Of a DNA stretch of 64,000 bases, positions 26,237 to 35,415 are shown piece by piece. The notes under the pieces are model-generated. The model was given only the letters and a program-made list of their open reading frames with translations. It did no database searches and was not told where the DNA came from. A program made the translations under genes and the position numbers. Origin of the DNA: Pseudomonas sp. RIT409 (lineage in GTDB: Bacteria > Pseudomonadota > Gammaproteobacteria > Pseudomonadales > Pseudomonadaceae). The DNA lies in the NCBI RefSeq assembly GCF_003052515.2, contig NZ_QARE02000018.1, forward strand, positions 58,438-122,437. The letters run 5' to 3'. The first letter of the stretch is position 1; each line of letters opens with the position of its first letter.

Positions 26237-26950
26237 ATGATTAGACAGGTTCGATTCGATAAGAAAAAACGTGTGGTCGATGAGCTCGCGCGCCGTATAG
26301 AAACCGGGCAGATGGGATCGGGCGAGCTGTTACCAGGTGAAAACCTGCTGGCTCAGGAATTCAATGTCAGCCGCGGGACGTTGCGAGAAGCGTTGTCCGA
26401 GCTCAAGCGTCGCAACTACATCGCGACCCAGACCGGTGTCGGTTCGATCGTCACCTACGATGGCATTTCGCTGGACCAACGCGCCGGGTGGGCGCAAGCG
26501 CTGGCCGATACCGGCGCCCGCGTCAGCACCGAAGTCCTGCGGCTGGTGGCAATCGAGCGGCCGGACCTCGAAAGCCGTTTCGGTACGGCGCGTTTCATTG
26601 CGTTGGACCGTCGCCGCACGGCGGAGGATGGCAATGTCGTTTCGCTGGAGCGGGTGCTGGTACCGGCGGTCGACGGGTTGGAAAACCTGCCTCAGGAGGG
26701 GCTGATCGACGACTCGCTGACCGTCACGATGGCCGCCCATGGCTACATTGGCGATCGCGGTGACCAGTGGATTGGCGCCGAGCCATTGAACGCTGATGAC
26801 GCTGCGCTGTTGTTGCGTGAGCCTGGCACTGTGTTTCTCAAGGCGATACGAACGACGTTCGATCGCCGGGAGCGTTTCATGGAGCACGTGGAAAGTCTTT
26901 TGGACCCCGTGCATTTTCGTCTGCATCTGGCATTTGGATCGAGTACATGA
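26237..26950 (+). CDS. GntR/HutC-family regulator of a nucleoside-type catabolic cluster (YegW-like)
   Basis: A 237-residue regulator with an N-terminal winged helix (about 10-75: RVVDELARRIETGQMGSG, LAQEFNVSRGTLREALSEL) and a C-terminal UTRA ligand-binding domain (about 100-230: VVSLERVLVPA, AIRTTFDRRERFMEHVES). Two starts are possible, ATG at 26156 and ATG at 26237. The second opens directly with the DNA-binding domain (MIRQVRFDKKKR) and is preferred. The stop overlaps the next gene's start by four bases (ATGA). In E. coli the gene order regulator, ADP-ribosylglycohydrolase, PfkB kinase, transporter is yegWUVT. This protein would sense the compound used by the cluster. Confidence 0.82.
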   Translation: MIRQVRFDKKKRVVDELARRIETGQMGSGELLPGENLLAQEFNVSRGTLREALSELKRRNYIATQTGVGSIVTYDGISLDQRAGWAQALADTGARVSTEVLRLVAIERPDLESRFGTARFIALDRRRTAEDGNVVSLERVLVPAVDGLENLPQEGLIDDSLTVTMAAHGYIGDRGDQWIGAEPLNADDAALLLREPGTVFLKAIRTTFDRRERFMEHVESLLDPVHFRLHLAFGSST

Positions 26951-27963
26951 CTGCATTGATCGACATTCGCGAACGTGCGCAGGCCGCTTTTTATGGCTTG
27001 GCCCTTGGCGATGCCTTGGGCATGCCCACGCAATCGCTCAGCCGCGAGCAGATCAAGCAGCGCTATGGCCGTATCGTTACCCTGACCGCCGCCGATGCGG
27101 ATCAACCGATTGCCCCTAACATGGCCGCTGGGTCGATCACCGACGACACCGAACAGGCGATCCTGGTTGCCGAGTTGCTGGTGGCTGGACAGGGCCGGAT
27201 CCAGCCCTCGGACCTGGCCCAGACGCTGATCGATTGGGAAGCCGTCATGCAGGCCAAGGGTTCGCAGGACTTGCTTGGCCCGTCCACCAAGCGTGCCATC
27301 GAAATGATTCTGGCAGGCCATACCCCTGAGGAAGCAGGGCGCTTCGGTACCACGAACGGTGCGGCGATGCGTATCACGCCGGTGGGTATCGCAGCCGACG
27401 TCACCGAAGAAGCGTCGTTCGTCGAATCGGTCTTGCAGGCGTGCCAAGTCACCCACAACACGACACTGGGTATTTCCAGCGCGGCCGCCGTGGCGGCGGT
27501 GGTTTCGGCGGGAATCAACGGGGCCGACCTGAGCGCGGCGCTCGACATCGGCGCGCATCTCGCAGCAAGGGCCGAGCACCATGGGCACTGGGTCGCCGGC
27601 GCGCGTATTTCAGCCCGTATCGAATGGGCCCGGCGGTTGAGCGAGGACACGCCCTCTGCGCAATTGCCGGACGTGGTCTACGACGTCATCGGCACGTCGG
27701 TGGCCTCGCAGGAATCCGTGATCGCCGCTTTCGCCCTCGCGCAGCACGTTGCGATGGATCGGATATCGGCTTTCGATGCGCTATGCCTGGCCTCCAGCCT
27801 GGGCGGCGACACAGACACCATCGCGGCGATACTGGGGGCGATGACCGGTGCATGCCAGGGCATGACGGCTTGGCCGCAAGCCATGATCGAGCAGATCAAG
27901 GCCGTGAACCGCCTCGATCTTGAACCGATGGTCGACCGATTGCTGGCGCTGCGCGCGGCCTGA
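26947..27963 (+). CDS. ADP-ribosylglycohydrolase-family enzyme (YegU-like)
   Basis: A 338-residue hydrolase of the ADP-ribosyl-glycohydrolase (DraG/ARH) fold. The dinuclear metal ligands are visible in GSITDDTEQA (about residues 62-71) and SSLGGDTDTIA near the C terminus; GLALGDALGMPTQ opens the fold. It is translationally coupled to the GntR gene. Sitting between a nucleobase-type permease and a PfkB kinase, it is more likely to cleave an N-ribosyl bond in a small nucleoside-like substrate than to remove ADP-ribose from proteins. That function is inference; E. coli YegU is also poorly characterised to my knowledge. Confidence 0.85.
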   Translation: MTALIDIRERAQAAFYGLALGDALGMPTQSLSREQIKQRYGRIVTLTAADADQPIAPNMAAGSITDDTEQAILVAELLVAGQGRIQPSDLAQTLIDWEAVMQAKGSQDLLGPSTKRAIEMILAGHTPEEAGRFGTTNGAAMRITPVGIAADVTEEASFVESVLQACQVTHNTTLGISSAAAVAAVVSAGINGADLSAALDIGAHLAARAEHHGHWVAGARISARIEWARRLSEDTPSAQLPDVVYDVIGTSVASQESVIAAFALAQHVAMDRISAFDALCLASSLGGDTDTIAAILGAMTGACQGMTAWPQAMIEQIKAVNRLDLEPMVDRLLALRAA

Positions 27964-28119
27964 CCACCGCCGAACATTGATTTGAATAAGACACACATCG
28001 CCCCGCGCTCGGCGGCGATACGGGGCTTGCTCGTCTTCAAGGGCCGTCCCGCACGACAAGGAAGTCCTTTACTTTACGTACTGCCCACAACCAGAACAAA
28101 CGGCAACAGGAGCATCCAC

Positions 28120-29589
28120 ATGACATCATCCAACGCCAGTCAGGGCGCAGGACAGCTTGAAACACGCGGTATCGAGCCGGTTCCGGAAAATGAGTGCAAC
28201 GGTCATCCGCTGCAACTGTTCTGGGTCTGGTTCGCGGCGAACATCAGTATTCTTGGCCTTCCACTGGGCGCGACCTTGGTGGCGTTCCGCGGCTTGTCCA
28301 TCGGGCAGGCCATCGTCGTGGCCATTCTCGGTGCCGCGGGTTCCTTCGCCGTGGTCGGTGTCATTTCGATTGCGGGGCGCCGGGGCCGCGCGCCCAGCCT
28401 GACCCTCTCGCGCGCCATCTTCGGTGTACGGGGCAACATCGGCCCGACCATCGTGTCGCTGATGTCGCGCCTGGGCTGGGAGACGGTGAACACCACCACA
28501 GCAGCGTTCGTGCTGCTGTCGCTGTGTTCGATCTTGTTCGGCACTGCGGTCGAGGCGAAAAACTCACCCGGCCTGACCCTGCTGTTCATTGCCATCTTTG
28601 TGTTGATGACGCTCACTGTGTCCGGGCTTGGGCATGCGACGCTGTTGGTCATTCAGAAATGGGCCACCTACATCTTCGGCGCGCTGAACGTTCTGGTGGG
28701 TGGCTTCCTGATCGCCCACATCGATTGGAGCGCAGTGTTCAGCGCGACGCCAGCGCCCCTGAGCGCGATGATCATCGGTGTCGGCACCATGGCCGCGGGC
28801 ACCGGCATCGGCTGGGCCAACGCGGGCGCCGACATGTCCCGCTATCAGCATCGCAGCGTCAAGGCGACCCGGCTCGTCGCCTCTGCAGCCTTCGGGGCTG
28901 GCATTCCGCTGGTCTTGTTAATCACCCTGGGCGGCTTGCTGTCGGTGGGCAACGACCACCTGGCTTCGGCGACCGATCCGATCATTGCGATCCGCGAACT
29001 GCTGCCGACCTGGATGGCCGTGCCCTACCTGATCACCGCCTTCGGCGGCCTGCTGCTGTCCAACAACCTTTCGGTGTATTCGGCGGGTCTGACCACCTTG
29101 ACCCTCGGTTTGAAGATCAAACGCGTTCACGCGGTGATCGTCGACATCGTGGCCATCTTCGCCGGTTCGATCTACTTCATGCTGATCGCCGACAGTTTTT
29201 ATGGTCCATTCATCACCTTCATTTCACTGCTGGCGGTGCCGATCACGGCCTGGGTGGGGATCTTCGTGGTGGACCTGATTCACCGTCACCTGTACTCGGC
29301 CAAGGACTTGATGGATGTCTCGCCCACCAGCGCCTATTGGTACAGCGGCGGTGTGGAGTGGCGTGCGGTGGGTGCCTGGGCGCTGGCCATCGTGCTCGGT
29401 TTCAGTTTCACCACCGTGGCGACCACGCCGGAAAACGTACTGTTCAAAGGTTTCCTTTCCGACTCCTGGTTCGGGCATAACGGGCTGGGCTGGATCGTGA
29501 CCTTTGTGGTCGCTGGCGGCCTTTACGCCATACTCGGCGGTTCCCGCGACCGCCGCGTCGCCCCTGAAGAGGCTGCTCATGCCCGCTAG
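28120..29589 (+). CDS. NCS1-family nucleobase/nucleoside permease (cytosine permease type)
   Basis: Inner-membrane symporter of 489 residues with about twelve membrane segments. The NCS1 signature is seen in NGHPLQLFWVWFAANISI, PLGATLVAFRGLS, RRGRAPSLTLSRAIFGVRGN and GIGWANAGADMSRYQ. The ATG at 28120 has AGGAG eight bases upstream. The C terminus overlaps the kinase gene by eleven bases. It takes the place of the MFS-type YegT in the E. coli version of the cluster, so two unrelated transporters appear to serve the same enzymes. Substrates of NCS1 proteins are cytosine, purines, uracil, allantoin and related compounds. Confidence 0.87.
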   Translation: MTSSNASQGAGQLETRGIEPVPENECNGHPLQLFWVWFAANISILGLPLGATLVAFRGLSIGQAIVVAILGAAGSFAVVGVISIAGRRGRAPSLTLSRAIFGVRGNIGPTIVSLMSRLGWETVNTTTAAFVLLSLCSILFGTAVEAKNSPGLTLLFIAIFVLMTLTVSGLGHATLLVIQKWATYIFGALNVLVGGFLIAHIDWSAVFSATPAPLSAMIIGVGTMAAGTGIGWANAGADMSRYQHRSVKATRLVASAAFGAGIPLVLLITLGGLLSVGNDHLASATDPIIAIRELLPTWMAVPYLITAFGGLLLSNNLSVYSAGLTTLTLGLKIKRVHAVIVDIVAIFAGSIYFMLIADSFYGPFITFISLLAVPITAWVGIFVVDLIHRHLYSAKDLMDVSPTSAYWYSGGVEWRAVGAWALAIVLGFSFTTVATTPENVLFKGFLSDSWFGHNGLGWIVTFVVAGGLYAILGGSRDRRVAPEEAAHAR

Positions 29590-30505
29590 ATTGTTCTACA
29601 CCGGCCAGGTCGTAGTCGACCTGGTCATGGCCCTCGACGCGCTGCCCCGTTCGGGCGGCGATGTACTTGCCCGTTCGGCCAATTTCGAAACCGGGGGCGG
29701 GTTCAACGTAATGGCTGCGGCCTGTCGCAACGGCCTGCAGACGATATACCTCGGGCGGCACGGTCAAGGCCGCTTCGGTGATCTGGCGCGCCAGGCCATG
29801 GCCGCGGAAGGCATCGAGGTGGCGACTGCCGCCTCGACCGATCAGGACACCGGTTTGTCGGTGGCGTTGATCGAGCCGTCTGCGGAGCGTTCGTTCATCT
29901 CCTATGTGGGCGCCGAGGGCGGGTTGTCCGCTTCGGACTTGAACAGCCAGGTCGTGCAGGCAGAGGACTTCGTGTTTGTCAGCGGCTACAGCCTGCTGCA
30001 CAAACACAAAGTGTCGACGCTGCTGAACTGGTTGGGTCAATTACCGCGAGAGGCATGGGTGGTATTCGATCCGGGCCCGTTGGTGAACTCACCCGACAGC
30101 ACAGAAATGCAGTCGATGCTGCCCTTGATCGATCTGTGGACCAGCAACTGCGAAGAAGCGTTGCGCTTTACCGGTCGCCAGACCATCGCGGACGCGTTGG
30201 CACAACTGGCGCAATGGTTGAAGGTTGACGCGATGATCGTCGTGCGGGACGGCCCGAATGGCTGCTGGATTCGGCGAGACAACGCAACGCTGTCTGTCCC
30301 TGGCTTTCCGGTCGAGGCCATCGACACCAATGGCGCGGGTGATGCCCATGCCGGTGTGTTGCTGGCCGGATTGGCAGCGGGGCTTGGCGCGGAGCAAGCG
30401 GCGTTGCGGGCCAATGCGGCGGCGGCCATCGCGGTGACCCGTTGGGGTCCGGCGACCGCGCCAGTGGCGGCCGAGGTCGATCAATTGATTGGCGCATCGC
30501 CGTGA
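29579..30505 (+). CDS. PfkB-family sugar/nucleoside kinase (YegV-like)
   Basis: A 308-residue ribokinase-fold enzyme. The first signature GGGFNVMAAACRNG and the C-terminal anion-hole/catalytic motif DTNGAGDAHAG (catalytic Asp) are intact. The ATG at 29579 is preceded by AGAGG and overlaps the permease end by eleven bases, so the two are coupled. In this context it would phosphorylate either the imported nucleoside or the sugar released by the glycohydrolase. PfkB members include ribokinase, adenosine and pseudouridine kinases; sequence alone does not decide between them. Confidence 0.87.
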   Translation: MPARLFYTGQVVVDLVMALDALPRSGGDVLARSANFETGGGFNVMAAACRNGLQTIYLGRHGQGRFGDLARQAMAAEGIEVATAASTDQDTGLSVALIEPSAERSFISYVGAEGGLSASDLNSQVVQAEDFVFVSGYSLLHKHKVSTLLNWLGQLPREAWVVFDPGPLVNSPDSTEMQSMLPLIDLWTSNCEEALRFTGRQTIADALAQLAQWLKVDAMIVVRDGPNGCWIRRDNATLSVPGFPVEAIDTNGAGDAHAGVLLAGLAAGLGAEQAALRANAAAAIAVTRWGPATAPVAAEVDQLIGASP

Positions 30506-30590
30506 GAATGAACGGGCTCGTGAACGATTAGGTGCAGGCCGTTTGATCGGGCTGAATCAAGGTAGTTGCGAGCCAGCGTTCAGTGGGGCC

Positions 30591-31922
30591 TTACCCCAAC
30601 CCATACTTCTTTACCTTGTCGAACAGCGTGGTCTTGGCCATGCCCAACTCCTGGCTGGCCTGGCTCAGGTTGCCGCCGCTGCGTTGCAGCGCCTCGCTGA
30701 GCAGGTTGCGTTCGAAGGCTTCCACCGCCTCTGAAAAACCCAGACTTTGTGCCTGGGTCGCCAACCCTGATTTTTTGAACGCCGGCAGGCCTAGCGCATA
30801 TCGCTCGGCCACGTTGCGCAGTTCACGCACATTTCCCGGCCAGTCGTGGGTCATCAGTGCCGTCATCGTCTGCGGGTCCAATTGCGGGGGCTCGCGATCA
30901 AAGCGCAGCGATGACTGCTGGAGAAAGTGTTCGAACAATTGCAGGATGTCTTCGCGACGTTCGCGCAGGGGCGGCAGTTCAAGCGTCACGACATTGAGGC
31001 GGTAATACAGGTCGCTGCGAAACTGGTTTGCCTTGCTCAAGTCGGCAAGATCCGCCTTGGTGGCGGCGATGACGCGACAGTCCACCGCCACGCTCTGGTT
31101 CGACCCCAGCCGCTCAAGGGTGCGCTCCTGCAAGACCCGCAGCAATTTGATTTGCAGGTTGATCGGCATGCTTTCCACTTCGTCGAGGAACAGCGTGCCA
31201 TTGTGGGCGTGCTCGATCTTGCCGATTCGTCGCTTGCCCGCACCGGTGAAGGCGTTGGCCTCGTGGCCGAAGATTTCGCTCTCGAAGAGGTTTTCCGGCA
31301 GCCCTCCGCAGTTCAACGCGACGAATGGGTGCGCGTGACGACGACTGAAATCATGCAGGCAGCGGGCGACGAGCTCTTTGCCGGTGCCGGTCTCACCCTC
31401 GATAAGCACGTTGGCCGAGGTGTCGGCGACATTGGCGATCAACGCGCGCAGGTTCTGCATCGCGGCCGATCGCCCGATGATTTTGCCTTCCAGCGAGTCG
31501 CGCTCGGCCAGTTGCCGACGCAGCGACCAGACTTCCCTCGCCAGCCCGCGTTGTTCGAGCGCACGCCGGGCGACCTCGACCAGGCGCTCGGGGGAAAAGG
31601 GCTTTTCTATGAAGTCATAGGCGCCGTCACGCATGGCGCCCACTGCCATCGACACGTCGCCGTGACCGGTGATCAATACGACGGGGAGGGTGCGATCCCG
31701 CTCCTTCAGGTGCCTGAGCAGCGTCAGTCCGTCCATGCCTGGCAGGCGGATATCGCTGATGACGATGCCGGCGAAATGTTCGCCCACGATCGCCAGCGCC
31801 TCTTCGGCACTGCTCACACCCTGGCTGTGGATGTCCTCCAGCGTCAGCGCCTGCTGGCACCCGAGCAGCACATGGGGGTCATCTTCGACGATGAGGACGG
31901 TCAGTTCAGTGTTCAATTTCAT
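30591..31922 (-). CDS. aauR: Sigma-54-dependent response regulator AauR
   Basis: A 443-residue activator of acidic amino acid uptake: receiver domain (about 8-120, phosphoacceptor Asp in IVISDIRLPGMDG), AAA+ domain (about 145-375, Walker A GETGTGKE), and a C-terminal Fis-type helix-turn-helix (NLSQASQELGMAKTTLFDKV). The sigma-54 contact loop reads NAFTGA instead of GAFTGA, a visible departure from the family norm. It is downstream of the sensor kinase on the same strand, with a REPIN between them. The gene target is at hand: a sigma-54 promoter and two matching inverted repeats precede aatJ. Confidence 0.9.
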   Translation of the reverse strand: MKLNTELTVLIVEDDPHVLLGCQQALTLEDIHSQGVSSAEEALAIVGEHFAGIVISDIRLPGMDGLTLLRHLKERDRTLPVVLITGHGDVSMAVGAMRDGAYDFIEKPFSPERLVEVARRALEQRGLAREVWSLRRQLAERDSLEGKIIGRSAAMQNLRALIANVADTSANVLIEGETGTGKELVARCLHDFSRRHAHPFVALNCGGLPENLFESEIFGHEANAFTGAGKRRIGKIEHAHNGTLFLDEVESMPINLQIKLLRVLQERTLERLGSNQSVAVDCRVIAATKADLADLSKANQFRSDLYYRLNVVTLELPPLRERREDILQLFEHFLQQSSLRFDREPPQLDPQTMTALMTHDWPGNVRELRNVAERYALGLPAFKKSGLATQAQSLGFSEAVEAFERNLLSEALQRSGGNLSQASQELGMAKTTLFDKVKKYGLG

Positions 31923-31937
31923 GCCTCATCGGTATGT

Positions 31938-32024
31938 GTAAGAGCGCGCGTGCCTGCAATGAACGGTAACGCGGTACATCCCACAGACCGCGTTATCGTT
32001 CATCGCGGGCAAGCGCGCTCCTAC
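31938..32024. repeat. REPIN between aauS and aauR
   Basis: An 87-base element with a degenerate left arm (GTAAGAGCGCGCGTGCCTGC) and an intact right arm ending GCGCGCTCCTAC. It lies within the presumed aauS-aauR transcript and would form a hairpin in the mRNA between the two coding regions. Confidence 0.85.
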
Positions 32025-32047
32025 AGAATTGGTAACAGCCAGCGGAT

Positions 32048-33925
32048 TCATGACACCACCAACGGCAGAATCAACACGAACATCGTTCCACCCTCGGACG
32101 GGTGTTCGGCGTTCAGGCTGCCCCCGGCGGCCGCAGCCAGGCTGGCCGAGAGCGTCAACCCCAAGCCCAAGCCTTGTTCGCCAGGCTTGGTGGTGAAGAA
32201 CGGCTCAAACAAATGCTTGCGCGCTTCGACGTCAATGCCATGGCCGTTGTCCCGCACCTGCAGGCGATAGCGGCCTTCGAACGCGTCGCCCTGTAACCAC
32301 AACACGGGCAGGGGCTGGGCCTGCATGGCGTCCAGCGCGTTGCCGATCAGGTTGACCAGAATCTGCTCCAACCGGGTCTGGTCGATGGCCAGTTCCACTT
32401 CATCGAAATGCTGGTTGAGCTCCAGTGGGCTGCTTTCCAGGCGTCCGGCCAACAACTGCAGCGCCGCCTCGACGGCTTTGCTCAACGACGCCTGGCCTTT
32501 GTCTTCGCCGCGTCGGGCAAAGGCGCGCAGGCTGGCGGTGATGCGCCCCATGCGATCGATCAGGTCATTGATCGTGCGCAAGTTGGTGGTGGCTGTGTCC
32601 AGTGCCCCGCGCTCGATGAAGCGGACAGTGTTGCCCGACAACGTTCGCAATGCGGCGAGGGGCTGGTTGAGTTCGTGGGCGATGCTGGTCGACATCTGAC
32701 CGATGGCCGCCAGTTTGCCCGCTTGCACCAGTTCATCCTGTGCCTGACGCAGGGTTTCCTCGGCTTGGCGCCGTTCGCGAATCTGCCCCTTGAGGCGTTC
32801 GTTACTGGCCCGCAAATCCGCCGTGCGCTCGGTGATGCGCCGCTCCAGTTCATTGTTGGCCTGTTCCAGCGCTTCGCGCGCGGCCAGGCGTGTGGCGATG
32901 ACTTTGCGTCGCTCGTTCCAGGCAATCAGCAGAAACGCTACGAGGGCACAGGCCACCGCCACCAGCATGCCTTGGTTGGCGGCCTCCCGACGCAGATCTT
33001 CCAACGGCGAGAGCAGGGTCAGGTGCCAGGGGGTGTCCGCCAGATCGCGGGTCTGTGCCAGGTAGCTCACCACCGTGTGTTCGTGGTCGACGCTGCTGTT
33101 GGCGGGGAAGGTGAGTTTCTCGACGCCGTCGGCGATGAGCTCGCGCTCCAGTGGCACCAGCTCGTTCAGCGGCCACCAGTAATATTGCAGGCTGCGGGCC
33201 AGGCGCTCCTTGATTTGCGGCGTGAGCGGGCGAACCGACTTCAACCGTCGTGCCGGGTCGCTGGAGAGAATGATGATTCCGTTTTCGTCACTGACGAAGG
33301 CCTCCAGGCGCGCCCGCTGCCAGCGCTCCTCCAGGGCCTCGAGGCGGACCTTGATCACGGCCACGCCGATGATCTTGCCTTTTTCTTCCAGCCCGTGGGC
33401 CAGATAGTAGCCCGGCTCGCCGGTGGTGCTGCCGATGCCGTAGAACCGACCCGGCTGCCCGCGAATGGCGTCCTGGTAATAGGCGCGGAAGGAGAGGTCC
33501 TCACCCAAATAGCTGTCGGCGTCGCGCCAGTTGCTGGTCGCCAGCACACGGCCGGTGGTGTCCAGCACATAGATCGCACGGCTGCGGCTTCGACGGTTCA
33601 ACCCTTCGAGGTAATCGTTGACCTTGCCCCGCAGTTCCGGAGATGGGTCGTTGAGCAGGCTCGATACATTGGACTCCAGCTCGAGCACGCTGGGCAGGTA
33701 GTTGTATTTGTTGATTTCGCTTTCGACGGTGCGGGCATGCAATTCGAGCTGGCGCTCGCCATTCTCGCTGAGCGACTTGATGCCGTTCTTTTCGCTGTAC
33801 AGGTACGTGAAGTAACCCAGTGCAATCATCAGCAGGATGATCAGCGGCGGCAGGAACAGTTGGCGAATCAGGCGGGGTTTCACAGTCAGTGATGGCGGCG
33901 TACTAAGAGGTGGATCGCATTTCAT
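32048..33925 (-). CDS. aauS: Sensor histidine kinase AauS
   Basis: A 625-residue membrane sensor of the DctB type that senses acidic amino acids. Membrane segments at about 20-40 (LFLPPLIILLMIALGYF) and about 320-338 flank a periplasmic sensing domain of some 280 residues. A coiled coil (REALEQANNELERRITERT onwards) leads to the HisKA domain with His in STSIAHELNQPLAAL, then the ATPase domain with NLIGNALDAMQ, DNGHGID and GLGLGLTLS. The start at 33925 is chosen because GGACG precedes it; an upstream in-frame start adds 30 unlikely residues. It lies 90 bases after aatP on the same strand. Confidence 0.9.
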   Translation of the reverse strand: MKCDPPLSTPPSLTVKPRLIRQLFLPPLIILLMIALGYFTYLYSEKNGIKSLSENGERQLELHARTVESEINKYNYLPSVLELESNVSSLLNDPSPELRGKVNDYLEGLNRRSRSRAIYVLDTTGRVLATSNWRDADSYLGEDLSFRAYYQDAIRGQPGRFYGIGSTTGEPGYYLAHGLEEKGKIIGVAVIKVRLEALEERWQRARLEAFVSDENGIIILSSDPARRLKSVRPLTPQIKERLARSLQYYWWPLNELVPLERELIADGVEKLTFPANSSVDHEHTVVSYLAQTRDLADTPWHLTLLSPLEDLRREAANQGMLVAVACALVAFLLIAWNERRKVIATRLAAREALEQANNELERRITERTADLRASNERLKGQIRERRQAEETLRQAQDELVQAGKLAAIGQMSTSIAHELNQPLAALRTLSGNTVRFIERGALDTATTNLRTINDLIDRMGRITASLRAFARRGEDKGQASLSKAVEAALQLLAGRLESSPLELNQHFDEVELAIDQTRLEQILVNLIGNALDAMQAQPLPVLWLQGDAFEGRYRLQVRDNGHGIDVEARKHLFEPFFTTKPGEQGLGLGLTLSASLAAAAGGSLNAEHPSEGGTMFVLILPLVVS

Positions 33926-34015
33926 CACAGTCGTCCTGGACCGACCAGCCGCTCGTGTCATGGATGTCGACACGAACGGCCAGCGGGTTTTGCGCCCTTG
34001 TGAGGCTTGAATCAA

Positions 34016-34750
34016 TCAGTGCTGCAGGATTTTGTTCAGGAAGTGCTGCGCGCGCTCGGAACGGGCGTTGATGTCGCCGAAGAACTCTTCCTTGGCACAG
34101 TCTTCGATGATCTGGCCCTTGTCCATGAAGATCACGCGGTCAGCCACTTTGCGGGCGAAGCCCATTTCGTGGGTCACGCACATCATGGTCATGCCCTCGT
34201 GGGCGAGCTGCACCATCACGTCGAGTACTTCGTTGACCATTTCAGGGTCAAGCGCTGAGGTCGGTTCGTCGAACAGCATGACGATCGGGTCCATCGCCAA
34301 TGCGCGGGCAATCGCCACACGTTGCTGCTGCCCGCCGGACAACTGGCCCGGATGCTTGTGCGCATGCGCCGACAGGCCCACGCGCTCCAGCAGGGCAAGG
34401 CCTTTCTGGGTGGCCTCTTCTTTGCTGCGGCCCAGGACCTTGATCTGCGCGATGGTCAGGTTTTCCGTGATGGTCAGGTGCGGAAACAACTCGAAGTGTT
34501 GGAACACCATGCCGACGCGGGAGCGAAGTTTGGGCAGATTGGTCTTGGGATCGGCGATAGACGTGCCATCGACCACGATGTCGCCTTTCTGAAAAGGCTC
34601 CAGTGCGTTGACGCACTTGATCAGGGTGGATTTCCCCGAGCCCGAAGGGCCGCAGACGACGATCACTTCGCCTTTCTTGACCTCGGTGCTGCAATCGGTC
34701 AGCACCTGGAAGTCCCCATACCACTTGTTGATATTTTTGATGGAAATCAT
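34016..34750 (-). CDS. aatP: Acidic amino acid ABC transporter ATPase
   Basis: A 244-residue ATPase powering glutamate/aspartate uptake. Walker A is GPSGSGKST, the ABC signature LSGGQQQR, and Walker B VMLFDEPTSALD; the H-loop lies in CVTHEMGF. It begins MISIKNINKWYGDFQ, as GltL/AatP proteins do. Its start overlaps the end of aatM by four bases. Fourth gene of the operon aatJ-aatQ-aatM-aatP. Confidence 0.95.
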   Translation of the reverse strand: MISIKNINKWYGDFQVLTDCSTEVKKGEVIVVCGPSGSGKSTLIKCVNALEPFQKGDIVVDGTSIADPKTNLPKLRSRVGMVFQHFELFPHLTITENLTIAQIKVLGRSKEEATQKGLALLERVGLSAHAHKHPGQLSGGQQQRVAIARALAMDPIVMLFDEPTSALDPEMVNEVLDVMVQLAHEGMTMMCVTHEMGFARKVADRVIFMDKGQIIEDCAKEEFFGDINARSERAQHFLNKILQH

Positions 34751-35415
34751 ACGGCTAACCTTTTTTGCATGAGCTTGACCAGACGCGAGGCCACGAAGCT
34801 GATGATGAAATACACGAGACCGGCAACGATGAGGAACTCGTTGGAGCGACCGATGATGTCGCCGTTGGAGCGGGCCGAATTGAGGAAGTCCACCAGGCCG
34901 ACGGTGTACACCAGCGAGGTGTCCTGGAACAGAATGATGCTCTGTTGCAGCAACAGCGGGGTCATCTTGCGGAACGCCTGGGGCAGGATGATCAAGCGCA
35001 TCATCTGGCCATAGGTCATGCCCAGAGCCTGCGCGGCGCCCATTTGGCCTCGGGAAATCGACTGCACGCCGGCGCGGACGATTTCGCAGAAATAAGCGGC
35101 CTCGAACATCATGAATGCCACGACGCAAGAGGTGAACGCACCCACTGGCGTGTCTTGGCCGGTGATCCAGCGCAAAACGAAGGGCACCGCCAAGTAGAAC
35201 CAGGTGATGACCAGCAGAAGCGGGATCGAACGGAAATAGTTGACGTAGGCGCCGGCGAGGTTCGATAGCACCTTGTTGTGGGACAAACGCATCAGCGCCA
35301 GAAGCGTACCGATGACGATGCCGCCGATCACGCCCATGACCATCAATTGGAGGGTCATCAGCATGCCGTTCCACAGGCCCGGAATGGCCGGAATGACGCC
35401 AGAGAAGTCCATCAT
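34747..35415 (-). CDS. aatM: Acidic amino acid ABC transporter permease AatM
   Basis: A 222-residue inner-membrane permease of the His/Glu/Gln family with about five membrane segments. The cytoplasmic EAA loop is EIVRAGVQSISRGQMGAAQALG, shown here over positions 35000-35080 approximately. It pairs with AatQ to form the channel. Four-base overlaps at both ends show tight translational coupling in the operon. Confidence 0.94.
   Translation of the reverse strand: MMDFSGVIPAIPGLWNGMLMTLQLMVMGVIGGIVIGTLLALMRLSHNKVLSNLAGAYVNYFRSIPLLLVITWFYLAVPFVLRWITGQDTPVGAFTSCVVAFMMFEAAYFCEIVRAGVQSISRGQMGAAQALGMTYGQMMRLIILPQAFRKMTPLLLQQSIILFQDTSLVYTVGLVDFLNSARSNGDIIGRSNEFLIVAGLVYFIISFVASRLVKLMQKRLAV

Noticed and set aside
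32408..33892. Plus-strand frame of 494 codons opposite aauS
   Set aside because: Antisense shadow in a GC-rich gene; low-complexity Gln/Arg-rich translation.
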